Positions 21,973 to 34,100 of a stretch of DNA of 64,000 bases are shown piece by piece (position 1 is the first letter of the stretch; every line of letters begins with the position of its first letter). The stretch lies in contig JAGYVD010000002.1 in assembly GCA_021209875.1 (NCBI GenBank), positions 62,001 through 126,000 of the forward strand. Direction: 5' to 3'. The notes below the pieces were generated by a model. That model did no database searches and was not told where the DNA came from. It saw only the letters and a list, made by a program, of their open reading frames with translations. The DNA is from Rosellinia necatrix. Its lineage: Eukaryota > Ascomycota > Sordariomycetes > Xylariales > Xylariaceae. The translations under genes were made by a program, and so were the position numbers.

Positions 21973-22624
21973 GTTAGTCTAAGATAGAATGAGCAGTCCT
22001 GGTAAGAGGGATTTTGGGTAGCGGTTTGCGTGAAGCTGAGGAAGGGCCTTGTGGGATTATAAATTATCTGCTCTCGGTCTGTTTGTATGTCGCGGGGGTG
22101 TACAGGGGAGCTTTCTTTGTACACGATATCGATCATAATATTATTTTGTGTCCTGCAGTGCCGGCTATGCAGTCAGCCACCCGGAAGCAGGCAACCGGAT
22201 CGGCACTTTGGCTGTAACCCCAGATGACGGGATACAAGAAGGATATTGCTCGCCCCCGCAGGCCAGTAAGGAAGATGTTTGAGTGACGAAAAGGCAAACA
22301 TGTCAAAGCGTGTCATGAACACATCACGTATCCCCCCCTCCCCCCCTTTTCTTTTGTCAATGAAACGAGCTGTGGTGATAATATAGTATAACAAAGTGGC
22401 TTGAAGCCCAACATTTAATTGCCATGACACCTGGCCCGGTGCCGATCAGCAAACAACCGTCAACCAATAGATCGTCTGGAGAATTAATATTCATCCCACC
22501 ACATCATCAAAGAGACGGCACAGATGTCCCACCCCAGCCTCGAACCTCAACCAACAAATAACCTCCAGATTCCCTCATGCATCTTCCCACCCCTCCCTCC
22601 CATCCCCCCCTCTTCAGCCTTTTT
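21973..22624. other. Intergenic region upstream of the multidomain gene
   Basis: About 650 bp of moderate composition after the very GC-rich gene. It should hold the multidomain gene's promoter and the 3' end of the next minus-strand gene. C-rich runs occur at 22332-22350 and near 22590-22610. No coding frame or RNA gene is recognised. Confidence 0.35.
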
Positions 22625-23764
22625 CTAGCGCGTGACATACTCCCCTATCAGATCCCCCAGATGCCGGATCTCGAGCCACGCGTCGTGGGCCGCCGTGTCC
22701 AGCGCGGCGGCCTCGGCGCCGCCCGGCAGCCTGCCGATCTCCAGCGAGAGCGCGTCCATGGCGGACTCCAGGCTCTGCAGGCGCGCGGCGAGACGGCCCC
22801 CGGCCCCCGTCCGTCCCGCGAGCACGACGCGCTCGGGGCGCGATCCGTGGCACTGCGGTGGCGCCGGCTGGTGCTCCGCCCGCCGTTCCACCGCTGCTGG
22901 GGCGGGTGCGGGCGTCGCCCGCGCAGACGTGTCGCGTGACGTCTGAGTCGACGGAGGGGGCACAGGCGGCGGTGGTGGTGGCGGTGGTGTTGGTGGTGAG
23001 AGTTGGGCCGTACTTGTGCGTGTGGTGGCTCTGGTAGGCGGCGCTGGGCGCTTTACGGGATCCGGGAGACCCGTAAAGATTGGCATCTTTACAGGAGCAG
23101 CAGTAGCAGCAGCAGGCTTGTCGTAATCGTCAGCCCCAAAGCGGAACAAGAACATGCCAGGGTCCTTTTCAGGTTTGATGGGAGTCGTCTCCCGGCTAGC
23201 GTATCGTGCGTCCATAGCCGGCTCTCTCGCGAGATCTACGGCGCTCAGGGGCGGCGACAAAGGCGCAACTACAGCGCGACGATGATCTCGTTGTATCATC
23301 GTCGTCGTCGTCGTCGTCGTCGTCGTTGTTGGCGGCGGTGGGGGCGGCTTCTTGTATATCTCCCGTGCCGGCGCCTGCCGCTCCTCTTTCACCTCCTCCG
23401 CGGCCTCTGTCTCGGCCGCTGCGAGTGCGCTCTTCGTGCGCGCGAGCTTCCGGCGGACCTTCTCGATGATTAGGTCATGGACGCACTCGCCGTATTCGTT
23501 GTCGATGTCCTCGTAGCCGTCGAGGTCCAACTCGCGCAGCAGCGGCACGAGGTCCGCGGACATGGCGTTCGGCCCCTTGAGGACGATCCAGTCCTCGAAG
23601 ATGTCGACCTGTTCCGCGCGCCACCGGAACGGTACGGACGAGGTGAGGTTTTTCGCCGAGGTGCTGAACAGGGTCGAGGCTTGCGTTCTTTTCGCTGATC
23701 CGGGGGGTGGCTGGAACCGTCGGCTCGCCTTAGTACCTGAAAGAGGCGGAGATAGTTGTGTCAT
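22625..23764 (-). CDS. Proline- and alanine-rich protein of unknown function
   Basis: A single open frame of 379 codons from ATG 23764 (MTQLSPPLSG). An upstream in-frame ATG at 23845 would add 27 residues; I prefer 23764 because it has an A at position -3. The only part that looks structured is residues about 45-115: FRWRAEQVDIFEDWIVLKGP, then LVPLLRELDLDGYEDIDNEY and CVHDLIIEKVRRKLARTKSA, a helical charged block. The middle is disordered, with poly-Pro, a Thr run coded by an ACG/ACA microsatellite (plus strand about 23296-23328) and many Pro-Pro-Thr repeats. The C-terminus is helical (LESAMDALSLEIGRLPGG, LEIRHLGDLIGEYVTR). I do not recognise a family. It could be a nuclear or cytoskeletal adaptor, but that is a guess. 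Confidence 0.6.
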   Translation of the reverse strand: MTQLSPPLSGTKASRRFQPPPGSAKRTQASTLFSTSAKNLTSSVPFRWRAEQVDIFEDWIVLKGPNAMSADLVPLLRELDLDGYEDIDNEYGECVHDLIIEKVRRKLARTKSALAAAETEAAEEVKEERQAPAREIYKKPPPPPPTTTTTTTTTTMIQRDHRRAVVAPLSPPLSAVDLAREPAMDARYASRETTPIKPEKDPGMFLFRFGADDYDKPAAATAAPVKMPIFTGLPDPVKRPAPPTRATTRTSTAQLSPPTPPPPPPPPVPPPSTQTSRDTSARATPAPAPAAVERRAEHQPAPPQCHGSRPERVVLAGRTGAGGRLAARLQSLESAMDALSLEIGRLPGGAEAAALDTAAHDAWLEIRHLGDLIGEYVTR

Positions 23765-25507
23765 CTTGTATGTTTCTGTGCCAGAACACGGCCTGGTTTG
23801 ACCAAACTCACGATATTCCCGACTGAGCGTCGCTAAGTGTATCATGAGTGAATTAAGATACTGGACAGCTCCCCAATACAGGCGGAGTATATAAGTCTAG
23901 CCGGTCGTCCGCCAGGGTTTCTTTTTGGTTAAACTTTCACTCAATGTTCGTACCAACATAATGTCCCATCAAAGTTTAGCTATAATGGCATAGTAATCAC
24001 AAAATTCTTCAAAGATCATATCAGCCATGAGCGTGTTAGGCGTATTGGCCTATCCTAGTCTGTAAATCTAAGAGCATCGGAATCACACTCAATTCTAAGT
24101 ACATCAAAAAGGAAAGGGAATTTCCGTTTTCAAATGCAGCCAGAGAAAGGGGATAGCTGTCTAGCACATGCGTGAGATAGTGTTCGGCAGCTTAGTACCC
24201 GATAATTAGAGCGAAATAAACGCCCCCTAACATTTCTAAAGCTACTTAATTAGCAGATACCCCCTATCTTCGATGCCCGAGTAATTTCCCCAATCGCGAC
24301 AGCTAGAAATGAGGACGAGTCTGTGACGACAATAGTAGATATCGTCGTGCCTAGCGACTCTTGAGACAGACCTTCAGCTGTTGGGTTCGACCACGTCAAC
24401 TACTTGGAGGAAGCTACTCGGGTATCAAATACGAGATTTGGGCTCATGTATCATTGACAAGAAAGCGAATGAAGTCGTGCAAGCCAAGCGAGAAGGATTC
24501 ATAATAACAATTGCGTTTTTTAATACCACCAGACCATTTCTCAGTAATTTCAATTCGTCCTTGCGGTCAGGCCGATGACGAGACCACTGGCGGCTTCTCG
24601 TGCTTTTCGATGCAATCGCTCTCTGATATAAGTTACTCCTCTTCCCTATGAAACAAAACCGGCAGCGCTCAGTACTTATTATAGCGAAAAGGCATAGAGG
24701 GCGGAAACAAAATGGATAATCTAGGCGTTGAGAGAAGATGTCTGCTGGATTTTGCCTCCTTCCGTTTCTCTTCTTCTCCCCTTTCCTCTATATAAGCATA
24801 TGCGCCCAGTAGCTGGCGTTCCATGGCAACAAGAGTAAAAGACCATATATGATATGTCAATGGCCAAACCGTAAAGGAATGGATTCATGAACTCGAACCC
24901 GCCATTCTGTCATCCTGGGGATCAAGGCGGCGAGGTAAGTCCCCAAGATAGTACTGCCTATGCATAACCTGCTGCTCTTGATAGACTGGAGTACGTAAAT
25001 CTCATACCCCAGCCATAACCCAAAGAAATGTCAAGAATATCGTCCCTTATTATCAACATGGATCGCTCATGTCTCGAAATAAGGCACAAATCGGACACAG
25101 AGATGGAAACTAATCGTTTTATTACGCTACCGGCCTTCGATACAAAGTCGCGCCGGTAATTCGCCTGGGTATTCCTTGCTTCTTTCTTTCTTTCCTACCA
25201 CAGACTAGATAATTAAGTAAATTGGTCTTGATCGTGTCATGACTTGTTTGAGTCTAGGGGGGATACCCAACGCCGTGGCAAAAAATCGCCGCCTCAAGCT
25301 GAACCCTCCCCCAAGTCGTAATAGGAAGAGTACGACAGAGTTAGTGCCGCCTCGGCTTCCAAGCCCAGTCCTCGCCTTAAATTGTTGGCCTGAGGACAGC
25401 CACATCGTCGTGGTGAGGAGTAGTGATATCAATCGCATCATCCTTTGATGCCGTGACAAATGTTTTTCATTCACTGCAGGTGTAATGCAGCATAGCGTGC
25501 CACATAT
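23765..25507. other. Intergenic region, no gene seen
   Basis: About 1.7 kb, AT-rich from 23900 to about 24700. Frames at 24381-24578, 24669-24860 and 25205-25474 show no family features. A TTTC repeat lies at about 25178-25193. The right end is the 3' flank of the rhomboid gene. Confidence 0.35.
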
Positions 25508-27443
25508 CTAGACCGCGAGACGGGCGACCTGGCTCAGGCCCAAGAACATGAGATCTCTTGAATTCATGTTCGTGGTCGTATTCACAGTCATGTACTCGGG
25601 TTTGAGGTTCCCGATATCACACCATCCATTGACAGGCTGTATGGTTCAGTCAGCTTTGCACGTCAAACTACATCAGATGTCTCAGGTGAGAGAAGAGAAC
25701 TTACAATACAGCTGAGATATTTACACCAACTGCAGTGATTCTGGCCCGAGTAGAAGTTCTGAAGGAGGACGATGAAAATGATGATGACAAGAATTAGGAA
25801 GCCGGCCCGGAGCAGCCACCATCCCCACCAAAGTGGTTTCCGACCCTTGAAAAAGCCGACGGGATTCCGGTAGAAGGCCGGAAATGCCACGCTCGTCACA
25901 GCATTTCCGCCGACGCTCGAATACGAAGGTCCACCAAAATGATCTTCTCCGATCCTTCGCCGGAGGAAGTTAGGCGAGTGGAGAACACTGATGCCCAGGG
26001 CCAGGCCGACGATGAAGCCACCGATATGCGAGAAGTTGTCTAAGCCCGGGAGGAGACCGAGCACGAAGGAAATCACGATCTCGATGAGGATGAAAAATAA
26101 TTCCCTCCCTGGGTTCCGCCTCTCGCTCCACGAATAGAGGAGGTCGAGCAAGGTGATGGCGATGATGCCAAATAAGGCTCCCGAGGCACCCGTTGACGAG
26201 ATTCCCGACGCGGCGAAATTACCTCCCAGGACGAAGCCGAAGATTCCAGCGCTCACATACACGAGGAAGAAGCGAATCGGCCCTATGGCGATCTCTATAT
26301 CGCGACCCATGGTGAGCTGGAGGAGGAGGTTAAAGCCGATATGGACGAAACCGGCGTGCAGAAAGATCGGAGTGATGAAACGGAACCATTGGTTGGGCTG
26401 CGGCGATTGTTTCAGGCCGTTTTCTCCTAACCACTGGGGGTTAGGGACACCGCCAAATCCACATAATTGAGAGAGCGAGCACATATTAGAGGGGTCTGTG
26501 AAGTCGTTTGTCGTCGAATTCGGGCAGTTGAAGGGGAATCCCGGCACCTCAAGGTGAATGTCGGGCGGAGGTACGTAGTTCTGTAGGCCGTCGACGTTCT
26601 TCATGCACGGCACGTATCTCGATCCCATGTTGATAAGGACATATTGTGAGGGGCCGATCATGGGGTTGAAGGACGGGGTGGTTTGAATTGGAGAGCCCGT
26701 CAATTGCGCTAAAGATAAGCGTCGTGTTAGCAAGCAAGCAAGCCAGCAGAAAAACAAACAAACAAGCCGTTCATCCTATGATTTTTTTTTTTTTTTTTTG
26801 GTTCAAGGGGGAAGACGATGTCAGAAGGGAACGTACCAGCCTTAACCAACTCGGCAATAAATACGGCAATCTGGATGATGGAGAAGACATAGACAACAAT
26901 GGGAATTCTTTTCTTATCGGATCCCAACATGCCCATCTGACCAAAGCGCAAGCCCCTGCCCTTGTTGGTGCCATGCCTCCGGATTGTCGGGTCAACATCA
27001 TACACATGGTCGGTGGACTCGTTCAGATAACCGGGGAGCTTGTTGTTGTTGTGTTGCTGCAGAGGGATCTCGTCGGCGCCGACAACGGGAGACCCATCGG
27101 GGGAGCCGGGGCCATGATAGCGTGTGTCTTGGGCAAAGCTGTGCTGGCTGTTGCCCATACTGCTGCTGGCGGCAGCGACTGGAGTGGGCTGTGAGGGGTA
27201 GACGTGGTCGTCGAAGACGGTCTCGAAAGGTGAAGCGGGAGTGGCGCCGACGTAGCCTGCCTGCGGAGGGCCCTGCGAAGGGCCCTGTGAAGGGCCCTTC
27301 GAATGGCTGTGCTGCTGTTCCGGATAGTGTGGCGGGCGCGAAGTGTAGGAGGGCGGCGGGTTCATCGAGGGGGCGATCGAGGGTTCGTATTGATTCTGGT
27401 TATAGTGTGAGGAAGAGCCGGTGTAGTAGTCGTTTGCAGCCAT
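25508..27443 (-). CDS. Rhomboid family intramembrane serine protease
   Basis: Three exons on the minus strand: 27443-26837, 26708-25705 and 25636-25508. Introns are 128 bp (GTACGT...TTAG, containing a T-run on the plus strand) and 68 bp (GTAAGT...ACAG). Total 579 aa. The first 170 residues are disordered, cytosolic, rich in Pro, Gln and Ser, with a GPSQGPSQGPPQ repeat. TM1 is IPIVVYVFSIIQIAVFIAEL. A luminal loop with several cysteines follows, then WFRFITPIFLHAGFVHIGFN (the TM2 region with its His), the active-site motif STGASGALFG (S378) and the partner FSHIGGFIVG (H430). The last helix is followed by a Cys-rich tail (CSWCKYLSCI, NGWCDIG). The fold matches eukaryotic secretory-pathway rhomboids that cleave membrane proteins within the bilayer; localisation to Golgi or plasma membrane is inferred. 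All catalytic residues are present. Confidence 0.93.
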
Positions 27444-27505
27444 GGTTATGGCTATTTGTCGTGTGGCGTGTCAAAATGATGTTGATAGTATCGGGGGTTG
27501 CTCGA

Positions 27506-27612
27506 TGTCGTCGTCGTCGTCGTCGTCGATGTTGTTGTTGTTGTTGCTGTTGTTGTTGTTGTTGTTGTTGATAATATAGTCGTCGATGATGATGACGATG
27601 ATGATGATGATG
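27506..27612. repeat. Compound trinucleotide microsatellite upstream of the rhomboid gene
   Basis: Successive GTC, GTT and GAT tracts lie 60-170 bp before the rhomboid ATG, within the probable 5' leader or promoter. All six frames through it encode homopolymeric amino acids, so coding frames called here are artefacts. Confidence 0.9.
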
Positions 27613-29921
27613 GCTGGTGGTATGCCGGATGTCCAAGGTTGTCCAGCCGACAGGAGCGAACGAGGTTGGGGAATGTCGGGGGATGGATGGATGGTGAATG
27701 CCGGATAAGCGGATGGACGGGCAAGAACGGCTGGTGGTCGAGCGGCAGAGTCGTGCGGCACCTCTTGCCGCCGGGAGCGATGAATACAGGGAGGTCCGGC
27801 CTTAATGCAGTGCAGGCAGTATGTATGGCGTTCCCTCTCCCTGTCCTGTCAGCCGTTGTTTCGCACCGTCTCTTCTTTTCTTTTCTTTTATCTCGTGTGT
27901 TGTGCGAATAAAATAAAATAGAATGGGGAAAGATGTTGTTCAGAAACCAGCCGTGTCGGCGGCGTCCGAGACAAGGGAAACAGAAGAATAATTAGCCAGG
28001 TTAGAGAAACGGAGGAAGGAAAACAAGAAAAAAAGGAAGAAGAAGAAGAAGAAGAAGAAGAAGAGGCAGAAGAGTCCTCCTCGATGGTCATACGCGAGAG
28101 AGATCGTCAAACATCAAACATTCTCCAGAACGAGTGGAAAGCGGAAAGCGGAAAGCGGAAAGCGGCTGAGTGCAGACGTACGTGTACATGTGCGATATTT
28201 CGATAACTAACTACGGCCGCCCATACAAGGTCGACATTCTCCACTGGCCAGTGAAAAAGAAAAGAATGGGTCGAGGAAGGCAGGTCAACACAGCAAACCA
28301 TCCCATCATCCATGGCCATGGCATGGACCTACCTGTCTACACTAGCTGCATTCTACCATTCCGACTCACTACCTACAAGTACCTAGTGTAGTATGCAACT
28401 AACTAACGTACGTACCTACCTAACCTACACTAACGATATACGAAGTACATACACCTGATTAAACCTGCAGTCCGCCTGTAGATAGACAAATAATGTAACC
28501 CACTTACCCGAAATAGGCAGTAGATACTTATTAATGTGGTATACATACACTACACTACTTAGCTGGCTTTGGGCTGGTGCAACAGTAGGCATTTGGCTAG
28601 TACCGAACAGGTGGGCGCCGTAGCATCGGCAGTTCCTTAGCCAGGCAGTAAATAGTGTACCGTTGTTATCCTATGAGTGGACGGTTCCGTCAGGCTGGAG
28701 CAGACACTCGCTTCGACTCTGGCTGTCCGGCTGCGGTTGGGTCGTCGTCACCCTTCGCCGAGAGTCCCCCGTAGCGACCCTGGCACAAACCTGGATAATG
28801 CGCTGCAGTGTGCATTATTAACCATTGAGGCAACCTTCCCAAGTTACCTACTTTGTACTACCTACCTAAGGTAGATAGAGAGAGTATGTATGTGCATATA
28901 GGTACGCTTATATATACGGAGCACTCAGCTGCAGAGGCAAATAATTGTGTAGATGCATACATCTGTAGCGTAACTCCGAGGAACCCCACTGACCCACAGG
29001 ACCCCATATGATCCACACATGGCTGTTGAATGGCTCGAAACCATGGGAAAGGTGGGGTGCTGTTTTGAGGCGGTGCAAATCACACTCTTCGTGTTCTGCG
29101 TTCTGGCTGCATGTTCTCGGTACTTTCCATCCAGACACCCGCGGCATTCGTTACATTCAGTGCTACTTAGATAATTATCAGACGATTTTAGGTAGCACAC
29201 CGCGAACTGAATGAGTAAGGTATGTCCAACAAAAAAAGTGAGAATTTTTTGGATGTAGGTCCTAAGCGCCTACATGGCTAATATTGGCTGTGCTATGCCA
29301 GAAGAGGCTGCATGTTTGCATATACATTAGCAAAGCGGTTAACGATCTACTTGAGCGACTTACAAAGGGAGGTAATGATGTATGTATGTACACCACCTAC
29401 CCACCTACAGATTAGACGTTAATATCACTACTACTACTACTATTACCTATGTAGGTTGAATTCAGCCTGTAGGACTGACTCGTCGTCCTCCTCCAGTGGT
29501 TTTAATTAATACCCCCCAGTCCAACACTGCCATCATGGGAAGTGAGTAAGTGCCCTCCATCTAATTTTAGACCTCGCAGCTGACGGGAATGACGCGGGGG
29601 CTAAGTGACTACAGTATGACTCTGGGCGGGATATCCCAAGAGTCACCAATCGCTAGTGTATATCGCAGACCTTACATATACTACCTCCTGCAGCGTATGC
29701 ACAAACAACTTGCTATGAAACCAGCCCCTGAGCTACCCTGGAGACATCCACATCTGCCACCTCTCTCTCTCTCTCTCTCCCTCCCTCTCCTTTACCCTTT
29801 CCCTACTACCCAATCAATCAATCGCCCATAAGCCACCCGCATGCCAGATAGATAGATAGATAGATAGGTAGATAAAATAAATCCAACGCCAAAAACCGCC
29901 CCACGGCCCGCCCCAGCAGAG
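27613..29921. other. Long intergenic region with microsatellites; no gene seen
   Basis: About 2.3 kb between the divergently transcribed rhomboid and methyltransferase genes. It contains a GAA tract (about 28037-28064), GGAAAGC repeated four times (about 28138-28165), many TACC/TAGG words (28360-28430, 28845-28875), a TC tract (29763-29780) and GATA repeats (29847-29868). No frame shows a family resemblance. Confidence 0.4.
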
Positions 29922-30896
29922 ATGCAGTCGCCCATGGCGCCCGAGCCCCTATCCGTAGCCGACGCGGCGCGGATAGCGACCTACTCGCCGCGGTCGCCGG
30001 ACTCCTCCTCCTCCTCCCCCCCCGCCGTCGAGACGGCGCAGGCGGCACACCGGATCCGGCTCGTGGGCCGGTGGCCGGCCGTCCGGCCCGGCGCGCGGGT
30101 GCTCGAGCTCGGGTGCGGCCAGGGCAGCGCGACCGCCGTGCTCGCCGCGGCCGTCGGCCCGTCCGGCCACGTGGACGCCGTGGACCCGGGGCCGGCCGAC
30201 TACGGGGCCCCGTTCACGCTGGGCCAGGCGCAGGCGCACATGTCGGCGAGCGCGGTCGGGGACCGGATCACCTGGCATCGGGCGACGCCGCAGGATTTCC
30301 TCCTCTCCTCCTTCTCCTCCTCCTCCTCTGCCTCCTCCTCCTCCTCTGCCTCCTCCTCTGCCTCCTCCTCTGCCTCCTCGGCTCCGGATCCTCGTGTCTG
30401 GGACGTCGCCGTGCTGGCCCACTGCATCTGGTACTTCGCGTCCGAGCGCGAGCTGGCCGGGATCCTGGCCGCGCTGCGCGGCCGCGTCGGCCGCGTCTGC
30501 GTCGCCGAGTACGCGCTGCGGGCGACCGAGCGGGCCGCCGTCCCGCACGTCCTTGCCGTGCTGGCGCGCGGCAGCCTCGAGAGCCACAAGGCGGAGAGCG
30601 TCGAGAACGTGCGGTCGCCGCTGGGTCCGGCCGCGATCAAGAGGGTCGCCGGCGAGTCCCGCTGGGAATGCGTGCATGAGAGCTTCGTCGTCCCCGAGGT
30701 CGGGCTCCTCGACGGTTCCTGGGAGGTCGGCACCGTTGCGAGCGATGGCTTCTTGCGCGAGGTAGACGAGGCGGTGTCGGACGAGAGGGTGAAGAGCATG
30801 ATTGTATCGGCTCGAGACGCAACGGTGGCAGCCGTGGAAGCTTTGGACGGGGCAAAAGTGCAGACTATGGATGTTTGGGTTGCTGTCTTCACCTAG
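29922..30896 (+). CDS. Class I SAM-dependent methyltransferase
   Basis: A single exon of 324 codons, start ATG 29922 (a second in-frame ATG at 29937 is possible). Motif I is ARVLELGCGQGSATAVLA, motif II is GHVDAVDPGPADYG, and the region ITWHRATPQDF fits the motif with the base-contacting acidic residue. The strand WDVAVLAHCIWYFASERELA and the following GRVGRVCVAEYAL complete a Rossmann fold. A Ser/Ala stretch (about residues 127-150), coded by a TCC/TCTGCC microsatellite at 30297-30378, is inserted between strands; it should be a disordered loop. Homologues in moulds are annotated only as methyltransferase-domain proteins; the substrate is unknown. It is about 70% GC while its flanks are much lower. 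It differs from the methyltransferase domain at 21 kb and is not a copy of it. Confidence 0.85.
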   Translation: MQSPMAPEPLSVADAARIATYSPRSPDSSSSSPPAVETAQAAHRIRLVGRWPAVRPGARVLELGCGQGSATAVLAAAVGPSGHVDAVDPGPADYGAPFTLGQAQAHMSASAVGDRITWHRATPQDFLLSSFSSSSSASSSSSASSSASSSASSAPDPRVWDVAVLAHCIWYFASERELAGILAALRGRVGRVCVAEYALRATERAAVPHVLAVLARGSLESHKAESVENVRSPLGPAAIKRVAGESRWECVHESFVVPEVGLLDGSWEVGTVASDGFLREVDEAVSDERVKSMIVSARDATVAAVEALDGAKVQTMDVWVAVFT

Positions 30897-31117
30897 CTAG
30901 CTTTACCCCTGCGTCATAGATTTGGGTAGATACTTGGCAAGAAATTAGGTAGTTGGTAGGAGATAGGGATCTCGTTTACGTCGGCATATAGCATGTCAAT
31001 AGAATATATATACTCGAGTATCAAGACCTGTCAGAGTCAAGAAACGACACCACTTCATAATCATCTCTCATCCCTCGTTTCTCGTAACTAGAACACAAGA
31101 GAACCATAACCCCGTCA

Positions 31118-34100
31118 TCAAGCGTCATCGTCTGTCAAAAGCTCGTCGATGAGCTCCTCCTCCCTTTGCACCGTAGTATCCCCATCATCTCCGGTTCCTT
31201 CCTCTTCTTCTTCGGCGACATCCTCCAGAATGGTTCCATCCCCGGATCGTCGCCCGGGCACAATAGTAACGTCCTCCCCATCGTCAGTAATCGTCTTGTC
31301 GGCCGTTTCCCCACTAGCAGCGGTGCCGGCGGTAGTCGCCACACTGGGCGCGACCGAAACACTCCGACTGCGTCTTGACAGCCTGTCCGCTTCTCCAAGC
31401 GAATTCACAATCTTGCCCAAACTAATATGAATTTTGTATAGGGCATTGCGGCCTGTTGCATCCGTGAGCAGGTTCTCTTCCACGGCGGCAGTGATTTCCT
31501 CGTAGAGGGTCCGCAGCTTCTCCTCGTCTGATAGTGGAGATATGTATAATTTTGCTAGCAATGGCGCAATAACCTTTTTCTCCTCTTCTATATGGTCGTC
31601 AGCCTCGTCTCTTTTATTTCGTCAAATAGCCAAAGCCTGGGCGAGAAAACCATGAAAAAAAGGGGGCTAGGAAACTTACTACTAAAATTGGTATTTAACT
31701 TGTCCAAAATATCCGTTGCGAAGTCCAGGTGGACATCCCCATTTACATGCTTGCGGTCCGCGTCCATCGGAATACCCGGCATGTAGCATTTCCGCGGGTC
31801 TGTCCAGTCGACGAGGCACGCCCCAATGGTATTGAGACTGGCCATTTCGTCATCCACGTCCATGTCATCGTCATCAATACCCTCGCGGATATTGTAGAGA
31901 GCATGGAGGGCGTCGAGAGCCACGGAGCGCATAAGATCCTGGTTCTCAGCTCGAGAGTAGCAAAAAACGGGCAAGAAATAATTCAGCGCTTGACGAACAC
32001 TCTGGTTTCCAGCCGTGGATGGGTCAAAGTAGGCAACGATGAGCGTCTTCAATAATTCGCTGGAGGTTTCGTGGTCCGTAACTACGCGACCCAGCAAAAG
32101 CTTCGAAACAGCTACCGTAGCGACTCCTTGGACTTCTGGGTTCCGGGATCCCGATCGTAACGCCTTGACGTAGACTTTCAAGAGTGTCGGGTTGCCAGAG
32201 AGCAGTTGGGCGCCGTGCACGTTCAAAATATCAGTTAAAATGTGGAGGGCTGTGATCTGCAGAGCGGCATGGCCTTTGCTGAAGAAATGGATGAAGAGTG
32301 TCAAATTCTCTTCGGCAAGTGGCCGATCCAAGAGAGCGCAGAGCCCTAAGCAGACCAGACCGCGCTCTCGGACGGGGGCTTCGTGACTGCGCACAGCCGG
32401 AACGACGAGGTTATTCAGCATCGAAACGAGGTGGTCGTTTTGCTGTAGATTTCCCTCCACGTTCGATAACATGCACTGGACGATGTGCAGGCACTTCATG
32501 TTGATCATAATCTCTTTGATGGCCTTTTCTCTCTCTTCCTCCTCGCTCCTCTCCTCGTCTTTCGCTTCCTTCTTTTTCCTCGTAGGCGTGCTTGCGCCAC
32601 TGACTTCGGAGCGAGCAGAGTGGAAGCTCTCATCATCGTTGTCGTTCGCGCCGTCGTCAACGATTGCATCGTGAACATCAGCAACGGCTTCAAGGACAAC
32701 GCTGCAGAATTCCTTCTCCCCAGCGGCGTCGGGGGCACAGATATCACGCAACACCTCAACAGTAAGCTTGGTCACCTCATCCGGTAGTTCAGGAATGGAC
32801 AGAGCTTGTCGTAGAAGTGCGAACATCTTCCGCCTACCCACTTCGTCTGAGTAATCCAAGGTCAAGATGATATGGAGTAATTGCTCGACGATGAATTCTT
32901 GCTCGACTGTGTCTTCTTCTTCGTCTTCTTCCACGTCGTTCTGGTCATTGATTCTCCGAATGGCCGCAATCAAAACATTGAGGTACCGTTCGAGGAAGTA
33001 AGCAATCTTGGTCACTTCAGGCAGCTTTTCTTCGACTAGGCTCTCGTATTTTCCGTTTCCTTCGGTCCGGCAAAAGTCGTTGAAACTGCGTGCCACAAAA
33101 ACGGATTCGGCGCTCAGAGTCTCCCAGAACTTATCATCAAACTCCATAGCATCCCGGTAGTCCGGGCGCCCTTCCCAAAATCCCTTCATGGCTTCTAGGG
33201 CCACGCCATTCTCCACGCCTGAGTTGACTACATCGATACGCTCCAGAAGTTCGAGTAGGCTATCTAGGGTCGGCGCTGCATGTTCGGCGGGTGCCTCACC
33301 CTCTTCAGGCGGGTTCACACCGGCGCAATCTTCGATCCAGCGATCACGGAATAGCCTCCCGGCGGCTTTGCGAACGTTCTCGTCCCGATCCCTCAGCCCC
33401 CATCGCAGAAGCTTTTCTCTCATGGACAGAGATAGATGACGGAAATCGCCGAGGGCAGGCAACAGACGAGAGTAGACAGCACGACGTGTTGCCGCATCCT
33501 GGTCTCTCGCCCTCTCGAGGAGGTAGGGTAGCGTGTTTGGCAGAATGGGCAAGTTGACGAGGAGGGAACGGCGCACCTCGGCGCTCGGGTCATTCTGCAG
33601 GACTTCCAAAAGCTTCTCGAGCAGTCCAGTTTCGGCGTCGTCGTCACTGTCGTCGGGGTTTTCCATGCCCTCGATCTGGTTCCCGGCTAGCCTGCCAAGG
33701 CCCAAGACGGCCTGGGAGCGCACGACGGCCTCTTTGTCACGAATGCGCCTCAACAGGCCCTGGCGTAACTTCTGGAACAATTCGTCGTCGATGGCATCCA
33801 GCGAGTTGATGATGTGCGAGATCAACTGGGTTGATCGATACCTGACAAACTTGTCTTTGGACGTGAGCAGAGGCAAGACGGCCTCCATGACCTGGGTGGT
33901 GAGGCGACTGCTGGGGGTTTCGGGCATGGTGCTAGCATCGGCATCGGTTTCGCCCAGCAGGTCGTTGTCCTTGTCGTTCGCATGGCGCAGGAAAAGGCCG
34001 ATGAAGCGAATGGCCCTGTCGCCGACGCTCTCGCTCTTCTTGACGGGCATGATCCGGAAGACACAGCGCGTGAACTCGGCGTTGAAGTCGGACTCGTCGA

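Noticed and set aside
24880..24960. Box B-like GGGTTCGAGTTC on the minus strand
   Set aside because: No box A at a proper distance and no clover leaf; not a tRNA gene.
27400..27761. Frames with poly-Gln, poly-Asn, poly-Thr or poly-Val
   Set aside because: Six-frame translation of the trinucleotide microsatellite at 27506-27612; not genes.
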